From NCBI RefSeq assembly GCF_023656415.1, contig NZ_JAMOIL010000003.1, positions 1-64,000 of the forward strand: DNA of 64,000 nucleotides, read 5' to 3'. A program made the position numbers and the translations under genes. How positions within the stretch are numbered: the first letter of the stretch is position 1; each line of letters begins with the position of its first letter. Source of the stretch: Nocardioides bruguierae (GTDB lineage Bacteria; Actinomycetota; Actinomycetes; Propionibacteriales; Nocardioidaceae). Shown piece by piece: positions 46,789 through 54,289 of the stretch. The notes beneath the pieces are model-generated. The model ran no database searches. It saw only the letters and a list, made by a program, of their open reading frames with translations, and had not been told where the DNA came from.

Positions 46789-47478
46789 GTGAAGATGCTG
46801 CTCACCTCCGGTGGCCTGACCACCGACGACATCACCGCTGCCCTGGAGGAGCTGCTCGACAAGCCGGTGTCCGAGGCCTCCGCGGTGCTGGTGCCGACCG
46901 CGCTCTACGCGATGGGCATCGGGGTCGACATGGCGGGCACGGTGATCCGTGCTCGCGGTGGCAACAGCCTGGCGGGCGCCGGCTGGGGCTCGCTCGGGGT
47001 GCTCGAGCTGACCGCGCTGCCCTCGCTGGAGCAGTCGGTGTGGCTCCCGGCCCTCGAGCGGGCGGACGCCGTGCTCGTGGAGGGCGGTGACCCGTTGTTC
47101 CTGCACCACTGGATGGTGGCCTCCGGCCTGGCGGACCTGCTGCCCGACCTGGACCTCGTCTACGTCGGGCTGAGCGCCGGGTCGATGGTCGTGACGCCGC
47201 GGATCGGTACCGAGTTCGTCGGGTGGACCCCGCCGGAGCACCCGGCCGCGGGGGAGCCCGGCCACGACACGACGCTCGGCCTGGTCGACTTCTCGATCTT
47301 CCCGCACCTGGACAACCCGGACCTGCCCGGGAACACGTTGGCCGCGGCCGAGGAGTGGGCCGGCGGCGTCGGCGGACCGTCGTACCTGCTCGACGACCTC
47401 AGCGCCCTCGTCGTCACCGGGGAGCGGGGCGCGCAGGACGTGCGAGTCCTCTCCCAGGGACAGTGGCACCAGCGTTGA
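46789..47478 (+). CDS. peptidase E-like (S51 family) protein
   Basis: 229 residues. Ser nucleophile in VYVGLSAGSMVVTPRIG, preceded by the family segment LVEGGDPLFLHHWM; DFSIFPHLDNPDLPGNT supplies the His region. S51 enzymes cleave N-terminal Asp-X dipeptides; cyanophycinase is a relative. The GTG at 46789 follows GGGAG; an ATG two codons later is possible. Confidence 0.85.
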   Translation: MKMLLTSGGLTTDDITAALEELLDKPVSEASAVLVPTALYAMGIGVDMAGTVIRARGGNSLAGAGWGSLGVLELTALPSLEQSVWLPALERADAVLVEGGDPLFLHHWMVASGLADLLPDLDLVYVGLSAGSMVVTPRIGTEFVGWTPPEHPAAGEPGHDTTLGLVDFSIFPHLDNPDLPGNTLAAAEEWAGGVGGPSYLLDDLSALVVTGERGAQDVRVLSQGQWHQR

Positions 47479-47511
47479 CGCCCTGAGGGGGGAGGGGGCG
47501 GCGGGTGCCGC

Positions 47512-47970
47512 TCAGTCCTCGATGACGTCCCTGCCCTCGCTGCGCAGCTGCTCCAGACCCGCGAGCATCCCGGCGACGACGTCGGGGTCGTGCGCGGGCC
47601 AGCCGGGCACCTCCTCCAGCACGCGCAGCGGGTGCCGGGAGCGGAAGGAGCGGGTGGGGTTGCCGGGGAACTTCTTGTCCGTCACGTTGGGGTCGTCCTC
47701 GAAGGGACCGGTCGGCTCGACCAGGTAGACGTGGCCGCGGCCGCCGCTGGTGAGCGCGGTCGCCAGCTCTGCGCCCCAGACCGCCGCCTCGATGTCGCCC
47801 GCGAAGTAGACGTGGTTCATCACTCGTGAGGACTGGTAGTTCGAGCGGTGGCCGGGCACGAGCTCGGCACCGGGTTCCAGGGCGGCGGCGGTGCCGTGCC
47901 AGAAGGGCCCGCCGAGGGTGCCGCAGCTCTCGAGGGTGACGGGGACGAGGCTGGCCTCGGAGAAGTCCAT
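47512..47970 (-). CDS. arr: NAD+-rifamycin ADP-ribosyltransferase
   Basis: 152 residues, close to Arr of Mycobacterium smegmatis along its whole length. Marks are FWHGTAAALEPGAELVPG near residue 24, RVMNHVYFAGDIEAAVWG (50-66), HVYLVEPTGPFEDDPNVTDK (80-99) and FPGNPTRSFRSRHPLRV. The enzyme transfers ADP-ribose to the C23 hydroxyl of rifamycins and inactivates them. Base composition matches the surroundings and no mobile element is nearby, so it looks like an intrinsic gene. Confidence 0.93.
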   Translation of the reverse strand: MDFSEASLVPVTLESCGTLGGPFWHGTAAALEPGAELVPGHRSNYQSSRVMNHVYFAGDIEAAVWGAELATALTSGGRGHVYLVEPTGPFEDDPNVTDKKFPGNPTRSFRSRHPLRVLEEVPGWPAHDPDVVAGMLAGLEQLRSEGRDVIED

Positions 47971-48030
47971 GCTCGGATCGTCGCGGTCCGGCCGCTCCCG
48001 CGTCCACCGGGCGTAGCCGTCGGACGGGCT

Positions 48031-48054
48031 CAGCGGGGCTCAGCGGGGCTCAGC
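48031..48054. repeat. 10-bp tandem repeat at a gene 3' end
   Basis: CAGCGGGGCT repeated twice and followed by CAGC. The repeat covers the stop codon of the endonuclease/phosphatase gene, so its last codons are duplicated beyond the stop. Confidence 0.7.
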
Positions 48055-48690
48055 CTCCACCACGTAGGCGTCGTGGTCGGAGAGCCGTCCGACCTCTCGC
48101 AACGTCGAGTGGTGCTCCACGGTGGTCGTCCAGGACGCCGGCACGGCGACGTGGTCGATGGAGAACAGCCCCTCGATCTGGTGCGGGGCCTGGGCGGTGG
48201 GCACCTGGAGCCCCAGACCCTCGATCGCGGAGAGGAGGTGCCGACGGCCCGCCAGGGAACCGGAGTACTCCCGGCCCAGGAAGGCGTGGTTGAGGTCCCC
48301 GCCCCAGACCGCGGGAGCGGCGTCGACGATCGCGTCGACGGCCTCGACCGTCCGCTCGTGCGTGCTGACGCCGATCCACGGCGCACGCCCGCCGCTGGCG
48401 CGCCACGGCAGGACGGTGGAGGCGACCCGCAGCCCGTCCACCTGCGCCAGGGCGGTCGCTCCGTGCGGGTCGGCCAAGGGGCTCAGCCTGTCGCGCGAGT
48501 AGACACCCGCCCATCGCCGCCGGCGCGCCATCGTGGCGGCCGTGGTGTGGGCGAAGAGCCCCGGGAGCCGGACCCGCTCGGAGACCTCGGTGAGGAGGAG
48601 GACGTCGCAGTCCAGGGACACGACGAAGGCGCGGTGGGCCTCCGACCACCGCCCCGCCAGGTTCCACGTGCCGATCCGCACCCGGGACAT
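48040..48690 (-). CDS. endonuclease/exonuclease/phosphatase family protein
   Basis: 216 residues. EEP-fold metal-dependent hydrolase with IGTWNLAG at the start, LLLTEVSERV carrying the metal-binding Glu, WGGDLNHAF with Asp-X-Asn, and the final SDHDAYVV Asp-His pair. The substrate (DNA, RNA or phospho-lipid) cannot be told. Start at ATG 48690. Confidence 0.87.
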   Translation of the reverse strand: MSRVRIGTWNLAGRWSEAHRAFVVSLDCDVLLLTEVSERVRLPGLFAHTTAATMARRRRWAGVYSRDRLSPLADPHGATALAQVDGLRVASTVLPWRASGGRAPWIGVSTHERTVEAVDAIVDAAPAVWGGDLNHAFLGREYSGSLAGRRHLLSAIEGLGLQVPTAQAPHQIEGLFSIDHVAVPASWTTTVEHHSTLREVGRLSDHDAYVVEAEPR

Positions 48691-48790
48691 CGTGGCGGTG
48701 CCGGGGTGCGCGCGGAGCAGATCTCGCCAGCTTCCCCAGGGTGGGGGATCGGGGTGTCCGCCGACCGCGAGTGGGCCCGTGGGCTCAGCG

Positions 48791-49654
48791 TCACGCCGGT
48801 GGCAGTGCCTCGGCCAGGCGGCGGTGCAGGTCGTCCAGACGAGCGGCCAGCGGCCCGGACGAGGGGAGCCGGTCGCACAGTCGTCGTGGCCACACCACGT
48901 CCACGCCGCGGACGGTGAACGAACCGCCGATGAGTGGCCACTCGGCGTCGACGAAGCAGAGGACCCCGGTCACCGGGACGTCCTCGCCCACGACGCCGCG
49001 CACCACCTCGACCTGACGCTGGACGCCGGAGACCAGTGGCGTCCGGTCGCGGTTCCCGACGAGGAGGGTCTCCACGCGGGGGCGCAGGAGGCCGCCCTCC
49101 ACCCGCAGCGACGGGCGCCGGCCCTGGTAGCGCTTGGCGTCGATCACCACGACCCCGGTCGGGGTCACGGCGACGTGGTCGATGTTCGCCCGGGTGCGGG
49201 GGATGCGCCGGTCGTGCAGCACCCGGACGACGTCGGGGTCCAGGGCATCGAGGCGAGCCCCCAACCGCTCCTCACCGGCAGCCCCGATGCTCCAGGCCCG
49301 GGTGGACCCGGGCTCGACGGCGACGGCGAGCAGGAAGCCCCCGATCCGTGGGTGCCGCTCTCGGACGCGCCGTTCGCGGTCGTCTCTACGACGCTCGTAC
49401 TCGCGCCGCGCAGAGGCACCGGCCGTCCCGGGACGGACGGGCTCGGGAAGGGTCCCCTCCGTGGTGGTCGGTGCGCCCGGAGTCGCTGCCCCCGCCTCCG
49501 GGCAGGTCACGCACCGCACCGTCCGCCGTGCTCGCTCGTAGACGGCGTCGGCACCGGCGGCCAGCGGGTGGCCGCACAGCCGGCAGGAGCCGGCGTAGCG
49601 CAGCCGCATGCGCTTGTCGTCGTCGGCCGGTGCTCCTGGAGACGTGTCAGTCAC
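48791..49654 (-). CDS. NERD (nuclease-related) domain protein with zinc finger
   Basis: 287 residues. A small N-terminal zinc finger has Cys pairs CRLCGHPL and CVTCPEAG. Residues about 125-240 are a NERD domain: GAAGEERLGARLDAL, VRVLHDRRIPRTRANIDHVAV and VVVIDAKRYQG, whose Asp and Asp-X-Lys resemble the PD-(D/E)XK nuclease core. The role is unknown, perhaps DNA processing. The GTG is six bases after TACCGT, so the mRNA is probably leaderless. Confidence 0.87.
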   Translation of the reverse strand: MTDTSPGAPADDDKRMRLRYAGSCRLCGHPLAAGADAVYERARRTVRCVTCPEAGAATPGAPTTTEGTLPEPVRPGTAGASARREYERRRDDRERRVRERHPRIGGFLLAVAVEPGSTRAWSIGAAGEERLGARLDALDPDVVRVLHDRRIPRTRANIDHVAVTPTGVVVIDAKRYQGRRPSLRVEGGLLRPRVETLLVGNRDRTPLVSGVQRQVEVVRGVVGEDVPVTGVLCFVDAEWPLIGGSFTVRGVDVVWPRRLCDRLPSSGPLAARLDDLHRRLAEALPPA

Positions 49655-49660
49655 GGCTGG

Positions 49661-49666
49661 ACGGTA
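49661..49666 (-). promoter_or_regulatory. -10 box of leaderless NERD gene promoter
   Basis: TACCGT on the minus strand, 6 nt before GTG 49654. The rest of the 284-base gap up to the PIN gene shows no other feature. Confidence 0.55.
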
Positions 49667-49938
49667 GCCGTCGGCGAGGTCGTGCGTCCGCCGGTCACGG
49701 AGACCGGTGAGCGTCTCGCCGGCTGCCAGGGGGCCGGGGCCGGTGAGGTGCGGACGGGTGGGTCTGCAGTCCGCGTTTCGGAACCGCTTCGTCGGCCACA
49801 GTCGATGAACGTTGAGCGATGCTGCTGACCTGCGAATTGGCAGCTGGACGATGCTGGGTGCTGTTACTCGGCGTCGAGTGCGGCCTGGGTGCGGCCTGGC
49901 CTGTCTTCGCCGTTCCCAGCCCAGTCCGCCACGAGTGG

Positions 49939-50421
49939 TCAGTCGTCGTCAGGCTCTTCTGTGAAGAGGTCCGCGCCGCCGGGAACATACGGCTTGCTGA
50001 TGTACACACCCTCGATCTCGACCCCGACCGGGAAGTCCTTGGTGTTGAGGGTCATCAAGACCTCGGCTTCGCCAACGATTGCCGAGGCCAGGTGGACCGC
50101 ATCTGCATTAGAAAAGTTCCATTCCAGGGCCAGCTCTCGTGACTTGAGCGCTGTCAACCGATCGAGCTCGACGTAGGTCCAATGCGGCGAAGACAGTTCC
50201 GCTAACAACTTTTCCTCAAGCAGGGGGTCGAAGGAACACTGCTTGCGGCCGCGGCCCCTCGCCTCCACTAGCAGCATCGTCGACGCGATCAGCGTTACCC
50301 CGCCGGTCGTGGCTGACTCGAGGACTCTTTCTACGATCGCGGCGCTCGGCTCGTCCTTGACCAGGGAGATGAGGCAGCAAGCATCAAGGTAGACGCGCGT
50401 CGGCGACTCAGGACGATTCAC
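49939..50421 (-). CDS. PIN-domain ribonuclease (VapC-like)
   Basis: 160 residues. PIN-fold acidic positions are visible: VYLDACCLISLV near residue 9, LLVEARGRG in the middle, FSNADAVHLASAI near 108 and LMTLNTKDFP. The family cuts RNA, usually as the toxin of a toxin-antitoxin pair. The upstream gene overlaps its start by 14 bases, so the two are co-translated, but that partner is not a normal VapB. Base composition is clearly lower in GC than in neighbouring genes, suggesting acquisition. Confidence 0.85.
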   Translation of the reverse strand: MNRPESPTRVYLDACCLISLVKDEPSAAIVERVLESATTGGVTLIASTMLLVEARGRGRKQCSFDPLLEEKLLAELSSPHWTYVELDRLTALKSRELALEWNFSNADAVHLASAIVGEAEVLMTLNTKDFPVGVEIEGVYISKPYVPGGADLFTEEPDDD

Positions 50422-51205
50422 GGATGCTCCTGAGATACTCCACAGTGCCCAACTCGCCTGTGATGTCGGGGCCCGCCCCGCGCAGCAGGGTCTGAGTTCC
50501 GGTCGTGCTGAGCACCTGGATTTGGCGCATCGATACGCGTATCAACTGCCCGTGGTCGTTCCGCCTTAGGCGTCCGCTCACGAGGACTCGCTTGTGGCCC
50601 ACGGCAGCTCGGACCTCATCGAGCTGATCCGCTGTGAATCTCACCTCGACGCGTCCGCCGCCACGCTCTGGCCACACCCCGGCGGCGCGCCGCTTTCCTC
50701 GGACAGAGATGGAGCCGAGGTGACCGAGAACCGAGCCGATGGACTCGTGATTCGGCTGCATGGCTCGGCCGAGGTTGATTCCCGCTCTTCTCGAGATCGA
50801 AGCGCTTGCCACAACCTCGTTGGTGTCGATCAACTCGAGGTGCACCCCGGACCGGCTGGTTGGCGGGATGTGATCTGCGATCGTCTTGGCGCGCCTCGCC
50901 GCCAGCACCGACCACGTTTCGGGAATTGCGCTCATGCTTTCAGCGGCGGCGAAGCCACGAACTAGGCGGAGGCTGGCTTGAGCTGCGCCTTCGGCATCTG
51001 CGGCCTCGGGCTCAAAGATCGCGTCGAGTGATCCGATGTTGATCGCTGCGAACCGCCACTGCGTGTGGGCGGGGTCGTCGCGCCGGCTGACGGAGGCATC
51101 CATGTCTTTGAGCATGGAGAGGACGGCTCGAAGGTCGGCCAAGGCGACCGAGGGGTCCAGGTCGCCGGTCGGGGTATCGAGCTTGATCCTGAGTTTCAGG
51201 CCCAT
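50408..51205 (-). CDS. unrecognised partner protein of the PIN-domain gene
   Basis: 265 residues, cytoplasmic. The N-terminal half (MGLKLRIKLDTPTGDL, then SVALADLRAVLSMLKDMDA, then FAAINIGSLDAIFEP) resembles hypothetical proteins seen before PIN genes in other bacteria, as far as I recall. The C-terminal part is a beta-rich segment (RVEVRFTADQLDEVRAAVGH and KRVLVSGRLRRNDHGQLIRV). It is three times the size of a usual antitoxin and has no visible ribbon-helix-helix or AbrB motif. It may be an antitoxin or regulator of the nuclease. Lower GC than its surroundings. Confidence 0.7.
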   Translation of the reverse strand: MGLKLRIKLDTPTGDLDPSVALADLRAVLSMLKDMDASVSRRDDPAHTQWRFAAINIGSLDAIFEPEAADAEGAAQASLRLVRGFAAAESMSAIPETWSVLAARRAKTIADHIPPTSRSGVHLELIDTNEVVASASISRRAGINLGRAMQPNHESIGSVLGHLGSISVRGKRRAAGVWPERGGGRVEVRFTADQLDEVRAAVGHKRVLVSGRLRRNDHGQLIRVSMRQIQVLSTTGTQTLLRGAGPDITGELGTVEYLRSIRESS

Positions 51206-51292
51206 GGTTGCGCTCCGGCACCGGGCGCGCTGCTCACCGGAAAGTCCATGTCCGCAGCATGCCCTGTCAGGCGTGTTGGCGCAGTGGTTAGT

Positions 51293-51327
51293 TTGATGGG
51301 GCCGCTAACGGATCAGCGGCCCATCAA
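51293..51327. terminator. hairpin between rnpB and the PIN operon
   Basis: 13-bp stem TTGATGGG(G)CCGCT with AGCGGCCCATCAA, one bulged base and an 8-base loop. It is 150 bases beyond the rnpB 3' end and 88 bases before the PIN-operon start, so it could end rnpB transcription. The rest of 51206-51477 contains no supportable gene. Confidence 0.5.
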
Positions 51328-51477
51328 CGACGGGCAGCGGCGTAGAGCGCGTCGGCGATCGCCGACGAACTTGCCAAGATCACAGAGCGCGCGACCGTCG
51401 GTTCTCGGCCTTGCTGCGGCCCATAGGCGGCCTGGTGCGACCTGCTGACCGCGTTTCCGCAGTTCAGCCAGGGTGGT

Positions 51478-51867
<390 letters not shown>

Positions 51868-51879
51868 AGCACGAGAGCG

Positions 51880-51885
51880 TACCGT
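51880..51885 (+). promoter_or_regulatory. -10 box of leaderless GNAT gene promoter
   Basis: TACCGT 7 nt before GTG 51893. It lies back-to-back with the rnpB 5' end. Confidence 0.55.
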
Positions 51886-51892
51886 CACGGCC

Positions 51893-52459
51893 GTGCAGAG
51901 CAGCATCGCGCCAGGAACCACCGTCCACGTGCAGGGCCTCCTCCTGCGGCCCACCACCCTCGAGGACGCCGGCAGGCTCGCCGAGGCCTACACCCACAAC
52001 CGCGACCACCTCGCGCCGTGGGACCCGGTACGTCCCGAGGCCTTCTACACCGAGGCCGGGCAGGCCGAGAACCTTGCCGGTGCCGCTCGCCAGTGGGAGC
52101 TGGGACTCGTCGACCCCTGGCTGCTGCTGGACGGCGACCGGGTCGTCGGGCGGATGAACCTCAACAACATCGTCCGCGGGGTCTTCGCCTCCTCCAGCGT
52201 CGGCTACTGGGTCGACCGCGACCACCTGCGGCGCGGGCTCGCCGCCACGCTCGTCGAGCACGCCGTCGTACGGGCGCGAGAGATCGGCCTGCACCGCCTC
52301 GAGGCCGGAACCATGACCGCCAATACCGGGTCACAGGCCGTGCTGCGCGCCGCCGGGTTCAGCCAGTTCGGCACGGCCGAGAAGTACCTGTTCATCGCCG
52401 GGGCGTGGCAGGACCACCACCTGTTCCAGCGCATCCTGCACGACCAGCCGGTGGGGTAG
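51893..52459 (+). CDS. GNAT-family N-acetyltransferase (RimJ/RimL-like)
   Basis: 188 residues. GCN5 fold with LLLRPTTLEDAGRLAEAY at the N-terminus, SSSVGYWVDRDHLRRGLAAT carrying the acetyl-CoA loop, LHRLEAGTMTANTGSQAVLR and AGFSQFGTAEKYLFI. The pattern matches RimJ/RimL acetyltransferases that modify protein N-termini or small amines. The substrate is unknown. The GTG follows a -10-like box, consistent with a leaderless mRNA; it is divergent from rnpB. Confidence 0.88.
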   Translation: MQSSIAPGTTVHVQGLLLRPTTLEDAGRLAEAYTHNRDHLAPWDPVRPEAFYTEAGQAENLAGAARQWELGLVDPWLLLDGDRVVGRMNLNNIVRGVFASSSVGYWVDRDHLRRGLAATLVEHAVVRAREIGLHRLEAGTMTANTGSQAVLRAAGFSQFGTAEKYLFIAGAWQDHHLFQRILHDQPVG

Positions 52460-52514
52460 AGGTCTCGCGGCGGTTCCTGCGCAACCTCCTCGACCTCCGT
52501 TAGGCGCGCAGACC

Positions 52515-53354
52515 TCAGGACAGGCGGGTGATCTGCACGTCCACGGTCATGGTGGAGGAGCCGGAGCCCGAGTAGATGCCGGAGAGCGGCTTCACGTCCG
52601 TGTAGTCGCGGCCGACGGCCACGGTCACGTACCGCTCGTCCATCGCGGCGTCCTGGCTCGGGTCGACCGCGCGCCAGGCGCCGTCCCACCACTCGATCCA
52701 CGCGTGGGACTGACCGGTGACCTGGAGCCCCACGACCGGGTCGGGAGCGGGGTGCAGGTAGCCGGAGACGTAGCGCGCCGGGATGCCGAGCGAGCGCAGG
52801 CCACCGATGGTCAGGTGCGCCATGTCCTGGCAGACGCCGGCCCGCTGGGCCCAGACCTCGGCGGCGGTGGAGTGCACGCCGGTGGAGCCCGGCAGGTACT
52901 CGACCTCGCCGCGCACCAGCGCGGCCACCGCGGCCACGGCGTCCGCGGGGGACGCAGCGGCGTCGCCGGCGTCCTTGACCCGGGTGGCGAAGTCCTCCGA
53001 CGGCGCCACGAGGTCCGGCAGGAACAGGAACTCGGCCCACCGGTCGGAGACGTCCCAGGCGGCCATGTCGGCCCACGAGAGGTGGTGGTCGAGGTGGTGG
53101 TGCGGCTCGGTCTGCACGGTCGAGGTCGCCGTCACCGTGAGCTGGTCGTGCGGCTCCATGATCTCGAACGAGGTCACCGCGTTGCCGTAGTAGTCGCGGT
53201 ACTCGTAGGTGTACGGCGCCGGGTGCACCTCGATGCGGGAGTGCACCAGGATCTGCTCGGGCGAGGTGACGGGGGTCAGGCGCGCCTGGTTGACCGAGGC
53301 GCTGGCCTTGCCGTCGTACTCGAACGTCGTCGTGTGGACGATCCTCAGCTGCAT
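52515..53354 (-). CDS. transglutaminase-like cysteine peptidase/transferase
   Basis: 279 residues. N-terminal transglutaminase-associated domain (LRIVHTTTFEYDG, LTPVTSPEQ) and a C-terminal papain-like core with the triad Cys in AGVCQDMAHLTIG (about 176), His in GQSHAWIEWWDG (about 217) and Asp in RAVDPSQDA (about 230). Third gene of the conserved ATP-grasp/alpha-E/transglutaminase set; its ATG overlaps the alpha-E stop as TGATG. It may cleave or form amide bonds in the unknown product of the system. Confidence 0.9.
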   Translation of the reverse strand: MQLRIVHTTTFEYDGKASASVNQARLTPVTSPEQILVHSRIEVHPAPYTYEYRDYYGNAVTSFEIMEPHDQLTVTATSTVQTEPHHHLDHHLSWADMAAWDVSDRWAEFLFLPDLVAPSEDFATRVKDAGDAAASPADAVAAVAALVRGEVEYLPGSTGVHSTAAEVWAQRAGVCQDMAHLTIGGLRSLGIPARYVSGYLHPAPDPVVGLQVTGQSHAWIEWWDGAWRAVDPSQDAAMDERYVTVAVGRDYTDVKPLSGIYSGSGSSTMTVDVQITRLS

Positions 53355-54289
53355 CAGACGCTCACCCCGGTCCAGCTCGTCGCTTCCGCGCCGGCGAAGT
53401 AGCGGCGCGTCACCGCCTCGGTGGCGGCGGCGCAGGTGCGCTGGAGCCGCTCCATCTCGGTCGGCAGGTCGGTCATCAGCTCCGTGGGGGAGCGGTACTC
53501 GAGCTCGGCGCGCATCCGGCCGAGGAGGCGCTGGGCCTCGTTCTGGAAGCCGGCGCGCGGGTCGGCGGACTCGAGGTTCTGCAGGCACTGCTCGGCGCGC
53601 TGGAGGGAGTACACCACGGAACGGGGGAAGAGCCGGTCGAGCAGCAGGAACTCGGCGGCCGCGCGCTCGGTCTCCACGCCCCGGTACGTCCGTAGGAAGG
53701 CGTCGTAGGACCCGGACGCCCGCAGCGTCGTCGTCCACGGGGTCTCCGAGCCGGACGCCAACGACGCGCTGGCCACCAGGCGGCTCGTCATGTCGGCCCG
53801 CTCGACGCTGCGGCCGAGCACCATGAACTGCCAGGACTCGTCGCGCGTCATCGTGCCGTCGGCGATGCCGTTGACCAGGGAGACACGGTCGCGCACCCAG
53901 GAGAAGACGCCGGGTGCACGCATGCGGCCGAAGTGCCCCGACGGGATCGCGCGGTACGTGGTGTTGATGGCCTCCCACATCGCGACCGAGAGGGTCTCCC
54001 TGGCCCGACGGGCTGACTCGCGGGCAGCCTCGAGGCTGGCCGCGATCGAGCTGGGGTTGCCGGAGTCGTAGCAGAGCATGTGGAGGGCAGCTCCCAGGCC
54101 GAGTGGGCCCTCGTGCTCGCCCAGCTCCGCCCCCATGATGTTGAGCAGGTCGCGGCAGGTGGCGTTCTCGTCGAGCGTCGCGTCCTCCAGCAGCAGCTGG
54201 CTCTGCACGTCCAGGAGCTGGGCGGTGTCCTCGGCCCGCTCGACGTAGCGGCCGATCCAGAACATCGACTCGGCGATGCGGCTGAGCAT
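53354..54289 (-). CDS. alpha-E domain protein
   Basis: 311 residues, almost all helical. The N-terminus MLSRIAESMFWIGRYVERAED is the hallmark of the alpha-E (DUF403) family; conserved segments WEAINTTYRAI, FMVLGRSVERADMTSR and FLLLDRLFPRSVVYS follow. The function is unknown but the family always accompanies the circularly permuted ATP-grasp and transglutaminase-like proteins. Both ends overlap neighbours by one base (TGATG), so the three proteins are made together. Confidence 0.92.
   Translation of the reverse strand: MLSRIAESMFWIGRYVERAEDTAQLLDVQSQLLLEDATLDENATCRDLLNIMGAELGEHEGPLGLGAALHMLCYDSGNPSSIAASLEAARESARRARETLSVAMWEAINTTYRAIPSGHFGRMRAPGVFSWVRDRVSLVNGIADGTMTRDESWQFMVLGRSVERADMTSRLVASASLASGSETPWTTTLRASGSYDAFLRTYRGVETERAAAEFLLLDRLFPRSVVYSLQRAEQCLQNLESADPRAGFQNEAQRLLGRMRAELEYRSPTELMTDLPTEMERLQRTCAAATEAVTRRYFAGAEATSWTGVSV

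Noticed and set aside
50408-51205. Partner of the PIN protein as a standard VapB antitoxin
   Set aside because: It is 265 residues long with no ribbon-helix-helix, AbrB or Phd-like motif; calling it VapB would be guesswork.
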